From assembly GCA_022800935.1 (NCBI GenBank), contig JAAWRH010000002.1, positions 1-64,000 on the forward strand: DNA of 64,000 nt, read 5' to 3'. Both the position numbers and the translations under genes were made by a program. Shown in pieces: positions 32,827-40,870 of the stretch (its first letter is position 1; each line of letters opens with the position of its first letter). Under the pieces are notes generated by a model. The model made no database searches. It worked only from the letters and a program-made list of their open reading frames with translations, and was not told where the DNA came from. This stretch comes from Oscillospiraceae bacterium. Its GTDB lineage: Bacteria > Bacillota > Clostridia > Oscillospirales > Ruminococcaceae.

Positions 32827-33225
32827 TTATCCGTCCCCTTCCGCAAAGCGCACCCGCTCCCCGTCCTCCGGCACCTGTTCACCCGCTATGGCGATGGGAT
32901 ACTGGGAGAGCAGCCGCTCCGAAACAATAACCCTTTCCTGCCCCTGGTCAGGCTCTGCATAGGGCAGATAGACCTTTTTGCAGACATATTCCTTTCCCCA
33001 TGCCCCCTCCTGCTCCAGGACGAGGAAAAGCCAGCTTCTCCCCTTTTGGTCCGTATAAACGGCGGACCTGGGGACGGCGTATCTGTCATTTTCCACCCTT
33101 TGGGCAAAGGAAAGCTCCACCTCCGTCAGTTGACGGTAGCTGCTGTTTATGGCATACGCAGTGATTCCTGCCATAAAGGCAAAGAACAAAGCTCCGGCAC
33201 AGCAAACAAAACGAAGCGGCTTCAT
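32827..33225 (-). CDS. membrane-anchored protein with efflux-adaptor-like barrel
   Basis: 132 residues: one N-terminal hydrophobic segment (about 6-27) and a soluble domain. The stretch YAVPRSAVYTDQKGRSWLFLVLEQEG resembles the VPxxAV...G..VFVV strand pair of HlyD/RND membrane-fusion proteins. It is encoded between the binding protein and the fused permease with 2-6 base gaps, so it probably belongs to the transporter. Such a subunit is not normal for a CUT1 importer. Its function is unknown. Confidence 0.6.
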   Translation of the reverse strand: MKPLRFVCCAGALFFAFMAGITAYAINSSYRQLTEVELSFAQRVENDRYAVPRSAVYTDQKGRSWLFLVLEQEGAWGKEYVCKKVYLPYAEPDQGQERVIVSERLLSQYPIAIAGEQVPEDGERVRFAEGDG

Positions 33226-33231
33226 CTGCGG

Positions 33232-34659
33232 TTACTCCTTCAAAAAAATGGTCATTCGATTCTGCAATTTCCCGGCGGTTTCCTCCGCTGTCAGCAGATT
33301 CTGCTCATAGTAGAGGCTCAGGTCCCCGCTCAGGGCGCCGTATATCTCCCCCTCGGCCTCCTCGTGGTTTCTCTGCTGATTCCAGCCGTGCATCCGCTCA
33401 ATGGCTTCCTCGACGGCGGCGTTCAGATCACCGGCTTTCAAACTCTCTTTTTCCGCCATGGGGAGGTAATATTGATACGCAAACCGGCAGCTATTGATAA
33501 AATTCTTTTTGTTCACCGGCACAAACACATTGTACTTCTTGGCGTATTTCTCCGCGTAGTCCGAATGGATATCCGTTGGAATCTCCTTTTCGCTGACATA
33601 GAATTTCAGAAATTCCCAGGCAAGCTGTTGATTGGAGCTGCTGGCCGCTATGGAATAATCCCGCATGGTGCGGAAATACGCCTTCCCCGATGTGCTCACC
33701 ATGGGAACCGGCTCCTGGATATTCTGAAAATCGTACAGAAAATTGAAGATATCCACACCACCGGTCACGTCGAAATTGCAGAACAGATAGTCCTTGTTCA
33801 AAAACGAATCATCCGTCCCCACCCTTGTCAGATCGGATTCCTCAAGGACAGGGATGTTTTGCTTAGTCAGGCGCAGGTACTCTATAAATTTAGGCGACAA
33901 AAAGCTGGCGGAGGCTGCGGCAACGTCGTAATACTCCGGAAATTCATAGTAGAAAAAGGTATACGGCGTCAGGCCGGGCATCAGTTTGGGAGCTTCTCCG
34001 GTTTTCTCTGTCACTATTTGGTGGATGTCCATCATCTGTTTATAGTTCAAGGTTTGGGGAAGGCCAAGTCCCGTTTTCTCCAAAAGGGGCTTGCTGGCAT
34101 ACAGCATATTATAACTGAAGGCACATGGCAGAGAATAAAGCTTCCCCTCACACTCCTTGGACTCAAAGAGATTGGTATAGTAGTCCTCCCGATGAAAATC
34201 CGGGTCGGAATCCATAAAGGGGTACAGGTCGCAGAATATCCCGCTCCCCGCCAACCGGGGCACGCACATCCCATCCGTTTCGATGATGTCGGCGCTGTTC
34301 CCGCTCATCAGCTCCACCGAGGTCTGGGTGATATAGCTGTCAAAGGAAAGCATCCCTTCCCCTCCCCCGGCCCGTTCAATGGATACTCCGGGGTGCAGGG
34401 CGATAAAATCCTCTATGTACACATCAATCTGCTCGTCCCAATAGGTTTTGACTGTAAGGCTCCCCTGAAGCTCCTTTTCCGACGAAGAAGCAGCCGAACC
34501 GGAAACCGTCTCCCCGCTGTCAGCGGAAGCTGCGCTGAGTTCTGAATTCTGTCTGGCCATTTCCCCGCTGACCTGGAGGTAAGCATCAGCATCCGCGCCA
34601 CAGCCGGACAGCAGCGCAAACAGGATCGGATAAAGCAGGACTAATTGATATCTTTTCAT
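33232..34659 (-). CDS. extracellular solute-binding lipoprotein
   Basis: 475 residues. The signal peptide ends in the lipobox ALLSGC (Cys about 20). Family 1 solute-binding features include IALHPGVSIERAGGGEG-like IEDFIALHPGV, SADIIETDGMCVPRLAGSGIFCDLYPF and LYSLPCAFSYNMLYASKPLLEKTGL, the domain I/II hinge region of sugar-binding proteins. A Ser-rich linker (about 35-60) follows the anchor. It would deliver a carbohydrate or similar solute to the fused permease encoded downstream. Confidence 0.88.
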   Translation of the reverse strand: MKRYQLVLLYPILFALLSGCGADADAYLQVSGEMARQNSELSAASADSGETVSGSAASSSEKELQGSLTVKTYWDEQIDVYIEDFIALHPGVSIERAGGGEGMLSFDSYITQTSVELMSGNSADIIETDGMCVPRLAGSGIFCDLYPFMDSDPDFHREDYYTNLFESKECEGKLYSLPCAFSYNMLYASKPLLEKTGLGLPQTLNYKQMMDIHQIVTEKTGEAPKLMPGLTPYTFFYYEFPEYYDVAAASASFLSPKFIEYLRLTKQNIPVLEESDLTRVGTDDSFLNKDYLFCNFDVTGGVDIFNFLYDFQNIQEPVPMVSTSGKAYFRTMRDYSIAASSSNQQLAWEFLKFYVSEKEIPTDIHSDYAEKYAKKYNVFVPVNKKNFINSCRFAYQYYLPMAEKESLKAGDLNAAVEEAIERMHGWNQQRNHEEAEGEIYGALSGDLSLYYEQNLLTAEETAGKLQNRMTIFLKE

Positions 34660-34675
34660 GTTGCCTTCTTTCTAA

Positions 34676-35545
34676 CTAAGGTCTTTTCTTCTTCCTTCTG
34701 TATAAAACCCAAACAATCAAAATGACAACCGCCAGGCCAATCAAGATAAAGGGCAGGAACATAAAAATTGTCATTTTCAGATAAGGGCTTCTGAGGGTGC
34801 TGAAAATATTCTGATACCAGTTTTCGTCAATCGAAATCTGTAAATTTTCCGCAGGCAGGGTATTCGAAACATATTGGTAAGTACGTGGGCCGACCTTTTT
34901 AAATTCTAAATTAGATTTTGAGATCACCGGCATATCCTCGTCCAGGTTCAGATTGATGGTCAATCCGCCGAACTCCTTCCACATTGCCGCCGGGGCAAGG
35001 TAATATTCTATCTTCCCATACTTTACATTGAAATCATACTCCGGATACCCTCCGAGCCGGTAGGTATAGGAAACGACAACCTCATATTCCTCATTTGGCG
35101 CAAAGGACATTTCAAAGCTGACGGCGTCTACCCGTTGGTCGTCGTGGTCCGCAATTTTTTCACTTGTCAGGACGGCATACTGCCAATCATCTGTTTTGAT
35201 TTCCGTATCATAACTTAAAGCATAGCTTTCCTTGGTAAAGGGAACAGCCTTTCCGTTGACGGTAACCTGCACGCCGCCAGCCTCAATGTTGGGAGAAAGG
35301 AACATTGCCGCCGTGGAGACAGTTTCAGCGGTTGTATTTTTCATTTGATAAACGGCGCTGATATCCGCCTTTGGGCCGTGGACAGTAATATCCAATACCT
35401 CTGACAGCACCGAAAGAGATTCGTTTTGCTCAAAGGTGATAGATGATCCGACGTCCGCATCCTCCGGGGCCGCCATGTTGGCGTGAACGGTCTGCGGCAT
35501 TAGGAACATCAAAAGGAACACCAAAAACAGACGCAGTTTTTTCAT
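34676..35545 (-). CDS. surface protein with signal peptide and C-terminal membrane anchor
   Basis: 289 residues. The signal peptide (MKKLRLFLVFLLMFLMPQTVHA) is followed by a beta-rich ectodomain with VLDITVHGPKADISAVYQMKN and NIEAGGVQVTVNGKAVPF. It ends in one TM (about 258-282) and a basic RRKKKRP. This type-I topology fits a membrane-tethered extracellular protein. It is 16 bases upstream of the binding-protein gene and the first gene of the transporter operon, so it may be a ligand or envelope sensor. No known domain was recognised. Confidence 0.68.
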   Translation of the reverse strand: MKKLRLFLVFLLMFLMPQTVHANMAAPEDADVGSSITFEQNESLSVLSEVLDITVHGPKADISAVYQMKNTTAETVSTAAMFLSPNIEAGGVQVTVNGKAVPFTKESYALSYDTEIKTDDWQYAVLTSEKIADHDDQRVDAVSFEMSFAPNEEYEVVVSYTYRLGGYPEYDFNVKYGKIEYYLAPAAMWKEFGGLTINLNLDEDMPVISKSNLEFKKVGPRTYQYVSNTLPAENLQISIDENWYQNIFSTLRSPYLKMTIFMFLPFILIGLAVVILIVWVLYRRKKKRP

Positions 35546-35632
35546 GATGTTTGCACCTTCCAACTTTTTGAAATCTTTATCTTTATTATATCATTTTATG
35601 GCTTGCCGTCAACCACAAGTAAGCCGATAAAA

Positions 35633-35690
35633 TGGAAATAGGCGGGAAAGCCATTTTAAAGCCTCCCGCCTGACTTTGTCATTTCCACCA
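35633..35690 (-). terminator. terminator-like hairpin
   Basis: AGGCGGGA (35640-35647) pairs with TCCCGCCT (35664-35671), extended after a bulge by TGGAAAT/ATTTCCA. The minus strand continues TTTTAT. It lies just after a decayed Rpn-type tail and before the 34676 operon. Confidence 0.5.
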
Positions 35691-35716
35691 TTAAATTAGG
35701 AATCTGTACCCTAAAC

Positions 35717-35815
35717 TTATGACAATAAAGTTTTTTCCTTTGTCACTATGCCCTTTACTTCGTCTACTGTCTCCTCAACAATATCTGCTATTTGTTCCAG
35801 GGAAAATCCCTTTTA
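35717..35815 (-). pseudogene. C-terminal remnant of Rpn-type protein
   Basis: On the minus strand the frame reads KGFSLEQIADIVEETVDEVK and then GIVTKEKTLLS before a TAA at 35717. That is the typical helical tail of multicopy Rpn/PD-(D/E)XK proteins in Clostridia (compare the intact one at 8015). An in-frame stop lies immediately upstream of the Lys, so only about 32 codons remain. Nothing else is evident in 35546-35947 except the hairpin at 35633 and the next gene's promoter. Confidence 0.45.
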
Positions 35816-35947
35816 GTATCAACCGATATATTTTCTAACGCAAAACCGGTAGTTATCTGGAGAGAATAAAGTAACTTTACAGCAACAGCAGGTTGCTTTT
35901 CACTGTCAACAAAATATGATATACTATATTTAAAGGTGGTGAATGAT

Positions 35948-36397
35948 ATGGAAACAAAGAATATTATACATGAACTCCGAACAAAAAGCGGATTATCCCA
36001 AGATGAGCTTGCAGAAAAAATCCATGTTACCCGGCAGGCGGTATCCCGTTGGGAAACCGGTGAAACAATACCAAATACAGAGGCTTTGAAGCTGCTGTCA
36101 AAATTTTTTGACATTTCAATCAATACGCTTTTAGGTTCTCCTAGAAAGCTGGTTTGCCAATGCTGCGGTATGCCCTTGGACGATTCCTCTATCAGCAAAG
36201 AGGTTGATGGTACATTCAATGAAGAATACTGCAAGTGGTGTTATACAGACGGAAAATTTGTTTACACAAGCCTTGAAGAATTGACAGATTTCCTTGTAGG
36301 GCATATGTCTAATGACAAATGGCCGCCAGAGCAGGCGCGGGCCTTTTTTGAAGCCCAGCTTCCAAAACTCAATTACTGGCGGGAGCCGAAAAAATAA
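35948..36397 (+). CDS. XRE regulator fused to a zinc-ribbon domain
   Basis: 149 residues from ATG 35948 (AAAGGTGG 8-9 bases upstream). The N-terminal helix-turn-helix is SGLSQDELAEKIHVTRQAVSRWETGE (about 13-38). After a linker comes a Cys pair CQCCGMPL (about 76-79) and EEYCKWCYTDGKF (about 97-106), the four-Cys ribbon of the putative-zinc-ribbon (DUF) family, then WPPEQARAFFEAQLPKLNYW. It may be a metal- or redox-sensing repressor. A -10 box TATACT lies about 28 bases upstream. Confidence 0.82.
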   Translation: METKNIIHELRTKSGLSQDELAEKIHVTRQAVSRWETGETIPNTEALKLLSKFFDISINTLLGSPRKLVCQCCGMPLDDSSISKEVDGTFNEEYCKWCYTDGKFVYTSLEELTDFLVGHMSNDKWPPEQARAFFEAQLPKLNYWREPKK

Positions 36398-36411
36398 ATT
36401 GCATTTACAGG

Positions 36412-36466
36412 TCAAGGGGCGGTATTCCAAGTTACACACGGCAAAACTTGGAATACCGCCCCTTGA
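36412..36466. repeat. 22-bp perfect inverted repeat
   Basis: 36412-36433 (starting TCAAGGGGCGG, ending CCAAGTT) is exactly complementary to 36445-36466 across an 11-base loop. No T run follows on either strand. It lies between the zinc-ribbon regulator stop and the TetR promoter. It may be a terminator without a U tract, an mRNA-stabilising hairpin or a small mobile-repeat relic. Confidence 0.6.
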
Positions 36467-36492
36467 CATCATCCATAAGATATGGTATTATC

Positions 36493-36527
36493 TATTTGCG
36501 AATAATTTTTATGAATATTCGCAAATA
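36493..36527 (+). promoter_or_regulatory. TetR-type operator upstream of regulator gene
   Basis: TATTTGCGAATA (36493-36504) and TATTCGCAAATA (36516-36527) form a perfect 12-bp inverted repeat with an 11-base centre, 28 bases before the TetR start. TetR regulators typically bind such sites in their own promoters. Confidence 0.75.
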
Positions 36528-36554
36528 ATATTTTATAGAAAGGAGGCACAAAAA

Positions 36555-37145
36555 ATGCCGTCCAAACCAATGCTTTCGGATACTGACAAAGCAGAAATCC
36601 GAAAAAGGCTGGAATCCCTGTGCGAAGAATTTTGGATCACACAGGGTTACAAAAAGACAAACATCAAAACCCTTTGTGAAAAAGCGGGAATCTCCATTGG
36701 AACCTTTTACACCCTCTACCCCGCTAAGGAGGACTTATTTTCCGAAACCATCGAAAGGATACAAAGGAGGCTGACAGAAAAACTTCTTGAAACCAACAGG
36801 AACCAGCAAACCAGAGAAGGGTTTGCCCAATCCCTGAAAGAGCTGTTCCGGGAATACGACAGCAAACCCTTCCTGTACAATGTCAACACGCCGGATTTTC
36901 AGGCTTTTATCACCAAGCTTCCTGATGAAGCCATCAGGAAAATCAAGTTTGACAGTTTTGACATTTTCAGGCAGGCAGTTAGCGCCGCCGGGCTCAGGCT
37001 GAAAGTAGAAGACCCCCAGGCATATGGGATTTTAAGCGCGCTGCTTTCAACCATCAGCGCAAAGGAAACCCTTTCTGTCACTTGTGATTATCTGTCTGTG
37101 TTTGACTTTATGGCAGATCAGCTTACTGCCGATATTTTTGAGTAA
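36555..37145 (+). CDS. TetR-family transcriptional regulator
   Basis: 196 residues from ATG 36555 (AGGAGG, 8 bases); the longer open frame lacks a site. The N-terminal helix-turn-helix is TNIKTLCEKAGISIGTFYTLYPAKEDLF (about 36-63), followed by a helical ligand-binding domain. The perfect inverted repeat in its promoter is the likely autoregulatory site. It is the first gene of an operon with a DUF4177 protein, an ABC ATPase, a permease and two small membrane proteins, so it likely controls that transporter in response to an antimicrobial. Confidence 0.9.
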   Translation: MPSKPMLSDTDKAEIRKRLESLCEEFWITQGYKKTNIKTLCEKAGISIGTFYTLYPAKEDLFSETIERIQRRLTEKLLETNRNQQTREGFAQSLKELFREYDSKPFLYNVNTPDFQAFITKLPDEAIRKIKFDSFDIFRQAVSAAGLRLKVEDPQAYGILSALLSTISAKETLSVTCDYLSVFDFMADQLTADIFE

Positions 37146-37161
37146 AGGTGGATGTTTAAAG

Positions 37162-37395
37162 ATGAAATTTGAGTATGAGGTCATGAACATGGACAGCAAG
37201 GAAACAGGGCAATGTGAAAATCTGCTGTCCGAAAGGCTGAACCGCTTGGGAAAGGACGGCTGGGAGCTGGTTACATCTTTTACCTGTCCATATATAGGTG
37301 GTTCTCCCTATTCCCTGATAGGGATCGCGCAAAAAACAACATTTATATTAAAAAGGCAGTTGATAACAGCGGACGAAAAGGAGACAAATAAATGA
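37162..37395 (+). CDS. DUF4177-family small protein
   Basis: 77 residues. The pattern FEYEVMNMDSKETGQCENLLSERLNRLGKDGWELVTSFTCPY is the DUF4177 fold (a strand, helix, then DGWELV). The family's function is unknown; members often accompany transporters or regulators. It overlaps the ABC ATPase start by four bases (ATGA) and belongs to the TetR-led operon. Confidence 0.8.
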   Translation: MKFEYEVMNMDSKETGQCENLLSERLNRLGKDGWELVTSFTCPYIGGSPYSLIGIAQKTTFILKRQLITADEKETNK

Positions 37396-38132
37396 CCTAT
37401 TCCATTGAAGTCCGGCATTTATCAAAATCCATTGACGGAGTCCCCATTCTGAAAGATATTTCCATGAAGGTAAAGCAGGGCGAGATTTACGGCTTTTTAG
37501 GCGCAAACGGCGCAGGGAAAACTTCGCTGATGAAAGCAATGTACCACATCATGTTCCCGGATTCCGGGACAGTCTGCCTGTTGGGCGAAACGATCCAAAA
37601 ACGGAACAACCCTGTTTTTTCCCGTATCGGCAGTATCATTGAAAGCCCTGTCTTTTACAGCCATCTAAGCGCTTACGAAAATTTGGAGCTTCATTGTAAA
37701 TACATGGGCTGCGGCAGTGAAAAAATTGCCGGAACGTTATCACTGCTGGGGCTTTCAGAGACAGGCAGCAAAGCAGTAAGCCATTTTTCCCTGGGTATGC
37801 GGCAGCGGCTTGCCCTTGCAAGGGCATTTCTGACAGGGCCGGAACTGTTGATCCTGGATGAACCAATCAACGGCCTGGATCCACAGGGGATTATTGAAGT
37901 GCGGGAGCTTTTGCGGCGCGTCAACCGGGAGTGCCATACAAGTATTTTAATATCCAGCCATATCCTTGACGAATTGGCCAAGATTGCGGATACCATCGGC
38001 ATTATAGACCATGGGGCCATGCTGGCGGAAATATCAATGGAGGATATCCGCACCCAGGGTACAAGCCTGGAAACCTATTACCTGAATTTATTGGGAGGAC
38101 ACGAAAAAATTGAGGACGCTCATTTATCTTGA
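37392..38132 (+). CDS. ABC transporter ATP-binding protein (BcrA/lantibiotic-immunity type)
   Basis: 246 residues. Walker A GANGAGKTSL (about 38-47), signature FSLGMRQRLALARAF, Walker B LLILDEPINGLDPQG and switch His ISSHILDEL are all present. The start (EVRHLSKSIDGVPILKDISMKVKQGEIYGFLGANG) and the D-loop variant GLDPQGI are typical of BcrA/NatA-type exporters used for self-protection against peptide antibiotics. The gene is coupled to the permease by a 23-base overlap. Confidence 0.9.
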   Translation: MTYSIEVRHLSKSIDGVPILKDISMKVKQGEIYGFLGANGAGKTSLMKAMYHIMFPDSGTVCLLGETIQKRNNPVFSRIGSIIESPVFYSHLSAYENLELHCKYMGCGSEKIAGTLSLLGLSETGSKAVSHFSLGMRQRLALARAFLTGPELLILDEPINGLDPQGIIEVRELLRRVNRECHTSILISSHILDELAKIADTIGIIDHGAMLAEISMEDIRTQGTSLETYYLNLLGGHEKIEDAHLS

Positions 38133-38805
38133 AATCAAAAAATTCCCTTTAAAATCCCATTTTGCCGGGCTGCTGGCAGCGAACATGATTGTCTTTCTGC
38201 TAAGCATCTTTACTTCATCCCTCTTGGCTGCAAACGGGGACGCTTCCGCATTAACCAGTCTTCCCCCGGTACAGTTGGATACCCTGACACTGGCTGTTAT
38301 GCTTATGCGCGCCGTTTTAATTGTTTGGGAGGCTGTATTGATTTCCATCTTTATCATTGAAGAATACAGGAACAAAACTATCAGCCTGCTTTTCACATAC
38401 CCTGTCAACTGTACAAAGCTGATTCTGGGAAAACTCCTTTTAATATGCGGTGCTATGCTGCTGTTTCATGGGCTGTCCAATATTTTTCAGGCTGCCTGCA
38501 TCTTTTGGGCAGGTAAATATCTGGCATTTATCACTTTCCGCTTTGGAAACCCGCTGGTTCAGGCAGTGACAGCCATCTCGTCTGTTTTATTAGGGCTCCT
38601 CCCCTTATACATCGGCTTGATAAAAAATTCAACAATTGCAGCCATTGTCTCATCTGTTGCCATTGCCGCCGCTGCCGCCAATTCACAGGGGAACAGCGCC
38701 GGGCTGATAGCAAACCCTGTCGCAGCAATTATTTTAGGCGTTATCGGGGCTGTTTTTTCCGCTATGGCAATACACAGGATGGTTTCATCTGATTTACGCA
38801 GTTAG
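38110..38805 (+). CDS. ABC-2-type permease of BcrB type
   Basis: 231 residues, starting at TTG 38110 inside the ATPase gene (GGGAGG upstream). Six hydrophobic segments fall at about 17-38, 58-80, 103-125, 135-158, 170-190 and 203-225, and the FIIEEYRNKTISLLFTYPV motif is that of bacitracin/lantibiotic export permeases. It would pair as a dimer with the preceding ATPase in the membrane. Confidence 0.85.
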   Translation: MRTLIYLEIKKFPLKSHFAGLLAANMIVFLLSIFTSSLLAANGDASALTSLPPVQLDTLTLAVMLMRAVLIVWEAVLISIFIIEEYRNKTISLLFTYPVNCTKLILGKLLLICGAMLLFHGLSNIFQAACIFWAGKYLAFITFRFGNPLVQAVTAISSVLLGLLPLYIGLIKNSTIAAIVSSVAIAAAAANSQGNSAGLIANPVAAIILGVIGAVFSAMAIHRMVSSDLRS

Positions 38806-38823
38806 AAGAAAGGCGGCGGAAGT

Positions 38824-39042
38824 ATGATTTTTGCAATTCCAAGTTTTATCCCTGTCCCCAGCCCTGGAACAATGCAGATGATATCTATTTTTTCCCTGAT
38901 TGCCGGGATTTGTTTTGTTGGCGCAGGTCTGCTTTTCCTGTTTCTCAATAAAAAGAAAGAACGGAATAATATATTGCCATGGGTTTTTCTGTGTGTTGGC
39001 CTGCTGCTTATCGCCAACCACGGGTTACAACTGTTATTTTAG
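38824..39042 (+). CDS. 72-residue two-helix membrane protein
   Basis: Segments at about residues 18-41 and 49-70 surround a basic NKKKERNN turn. AAAGGCGG lies upstream of ATG 38824. It follows the permease by 18 bases and precedes another small membrane protein, so it is probably an accessory of the exporter. No family was recognised. Confidence 0.6.
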   Translation: MIFAIPSFIPVPSPGTMQMISIFSLIAGICFVGAGLLFLFLNKKKERNNILPWVFLCVGLLLIANHGLQLLF

Positions 39043-39052
39043 GAGGATGAAA

Positions 39053-39292
39053 ATGATTAAAGAAGTAAACCGCGCCTGCGAAAAGATGAACGAGGCGTTA
39101 GGCGTTTCCGTAAAACTCCCCAATCCTGGTAAAAGGTCGTTAAACGCCGCTGGAATATGCAATTTTGTTGTTGGAACGGGTTTGACCGCAGCGGGAATTG
39201 TGTTTTCATCGAAATGGTGTACCGTTTTGGGGGGAATTGGAATTCTCAGCAGCTTCATCCTGCACAGGGAAAACGGCGGCGAAGGAAAATAG
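39053..39292 (+). CDS. 79-residue small membrane protein
   Basis: From ATG 39053 (AGGAGG, six bases). The N-terminal half is amphipathic (MIKEVNRACEKMNEALGVSV); two short hydrophobic segments follow (about 34-51 and 55-70) with Gly-rich turns. It is the last gene of the TetR-ABC operon; a terminator hairpin follows. The function is unknown. Confidence 0.6.
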   Translation: MIKEVNRACEKMNEALGVSVKLPNPGKRSLNAAGICNFVVGTGLTAAGIVFSSKWCTVLGGIGILSSFILHRENGGEGK

Positions 39293-39307
39293 AATCCAAG
39301 GATAAAA

Positions 39308-39361
39308 CAGGCGCAGAGTCAGCAGCACACAAAATAAATGTGTCTGCTGGCTCTGCGTCTG
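39308..39361 (+). terminator. terminator of the TetR-ABC operon
   Basis: A long imperfect stem pairs GCGCAGAGTCAGCAG (from about 39311) with CTGCTGGCTCTGCGT (to about 39359). T-rich sequence follows slightly downstream (ctgttttta). Confidence 0.65.
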
Positions 39362-39466
39362 ACTGTTTAAGCTGTTTTTAATTTCTGTATGAAGTCCCTC
39401 CTTGAATTACAATTTAAAAATCGTTATAATGATTGTTGTACAGGAAATGAAATGGAGATTATATAG

Positions 39467-40063
39467 ATGAAACAGAAAACCCCTTTTCTTAGAAACGTTG
39501 TATTGGTTCTGACATTTCTTCCCCTGTTCATCTTACTGGCAGGCTGTGCAGTCAATCCATCCAGCAGTATGGACAAACCAACAAATACATACACCCCTCC
39601 AATCAATGAGGGTGGTTATATTGTCCTAACACTGCCAATCGGGAGTACAACCAAAGAATCCGACTTTTGGACAGATGTCACCGCTAACGAGGACGGGAGC
39701 TTTAATTATACATTCACCCCGGATCAATTCCAGCAGGCAAAAGAAAAAATCTACCTATTTGGCAGATTCATCGACGACACAGCCAGTGCTTACTCAGCGG
39801 AATACATCAAAAGCGCCGAATATTCCGACGTTGACGAGCATGGAATCCCCTGGTCGCTGACTGTGTTGGTTGATAAAGAATTATACAACGCTTCGGAGCC
39901 GGCGAATTCCTTTTATATAAGAGTAAATGCGTCTGTATATATGAGGATGTATCAGATTTTCTGCGGCGTACCCAGTGATGAATGGTCAGTCCACGTGACA
40001 ATAAAGGATGTTGAAAACGGCAGGATTATTTCAGAGCATGACTTCCCTGCCGGGAATGAATAA
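39467..40063 (+). CDS. lipoprotein of unknown function
   Basis: 198 residues. A long basic signal peptide (MKQKTPFLRNVVLVLTFLPLFILLAGC) carries the lipobox LLAGC at Cys 27. The mature domain is acidic and mixed alpha/beta, with no recognised motif. ATG 39467 is preceded by a weak GGAGAT site. Its own promoter is probable (TATAATGA at about 39424). It is co-oriented with phzF and another lipoprotein. Confidence 0.72.
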   Translation: MKQKTPFLRNVVLVLTFLPLFILLAGCAVNPSSSMDKPTNTYTPPINEGGYIVLTLPIGSTTKESDFWTDVTANEDGSFNYTFTPDQFQQAKEKIYLFGRFIDDTASAYSAEYIKSAEYSDVDEHGIPWSLTVLVDKELYNASEPANSFYIRVNASVYMRMYQIFCGVPSDEWSVHVTIKDVENGRIISEHDFPAGNE

Positions 40064-40087
40064 GCTGAAACTTTGGAGGGAACGGAT

Positions 40088-40870
40088 TTGAAACAATATA
40101 TTGTAGATGCGTTCACAGATAAAGTCTTTAAGGGAAATACTGCTGCTGTATGTGTCCCTGATAAATGGCTGGATGCCCAAACAATGCAGAATATCGCCAA
40201 GGAAAACCAGTTTTCCGAAACCGCCTTTACCGTAAAGGAGAAAGGCTTTTACCGCCTGCGGTGGTTTACGCCTGAAAATGAAATAGACTTCTGCGGCCAT
40301 GGGACATTGGCGGCAGCTTATGTAATCTCCCGCTTTATTGAGCCGGGATGCCCGGAAATCAAATTCCAGACTTTATCAGGGGAAATGACGGCAAACTTTG
40401 CGGGGGATTTTATTGAAATGTATTTTCCAAGGTATCAACTGAACCAGATAGAGGTGACAGATAAAATGGCCGATGCCCTGGGAGTGCGCCCTATTGCCGC
40501 ATACCTTGATAGGGATTTGCTAATGGTTCTCAGCAGCGAGGATGAAGTTGTCCATCTGAAACCCAATTTTGCCGCGATGAAGGAATTGGATGGGTTAAGT
40601 ATTGCCATTACAGCGAAAGGCAGGGAATACGATTGTGTTTCCCGCGTGTTTGCGCCGGAGCTGAACGTCCCGGAAGACCCCGTAACAGGTTCCACCCATT
40701 GTATGATTGTCCCCTATTGGGCAGCAGAACTGCACAAAAACACAATTACAGCTTTCCAGGCTTCGGAAAGAACGGGCATATTATACGCGGAACTGAAAAA
40801 GGACAGGGTAAAAATCTCCGGCAAGGCCGTTCTATTTGGGATTACAGAAATCTTAGGAGGTTTGGCATGA
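40088..40870 (+). CDS. PhzF-family isomerase/epimerase
   Basis: 260 residues from TTG 40088 (GGAGGGAA 6-7 bases before). The typical start KQYIVDAFTDKVFKGNTAAVC (catalytic Glu appears in QFSETAFT), FTPENEIDFCGHGTLAAAY and EDPVTGSTHCMIVPYW are all present. PhzF proteins are diaminopimelate-epimerase-like isomerases; outside phenazine clusters their substrates are unknown. The stop overlaps the next lipoprotein start by four bases. Confidence 0.92.
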   Translation: MKQYIVDAFTDKVFKGNTAAVCVPDKWLDAQTMQNIAKENQFSETAFTVKEKGFYRLRWFTPENEIDFCGHGTLAAAYVISRFIEPGCPEIKFQTLSGEMTANFAGDFIEMYFPRYQLNQIEVTDKMADALGVRPIAAYLDRDLLMVLSSEDEVVHLKPNFAAMKELDGLSIAITAKGREYDCVSRVFAPELNVPEDPVTGSTHCMIVPYWAAELHKNTITAFQASERTGILYAELKKDRVKISGKAVLFGITEILGGLA

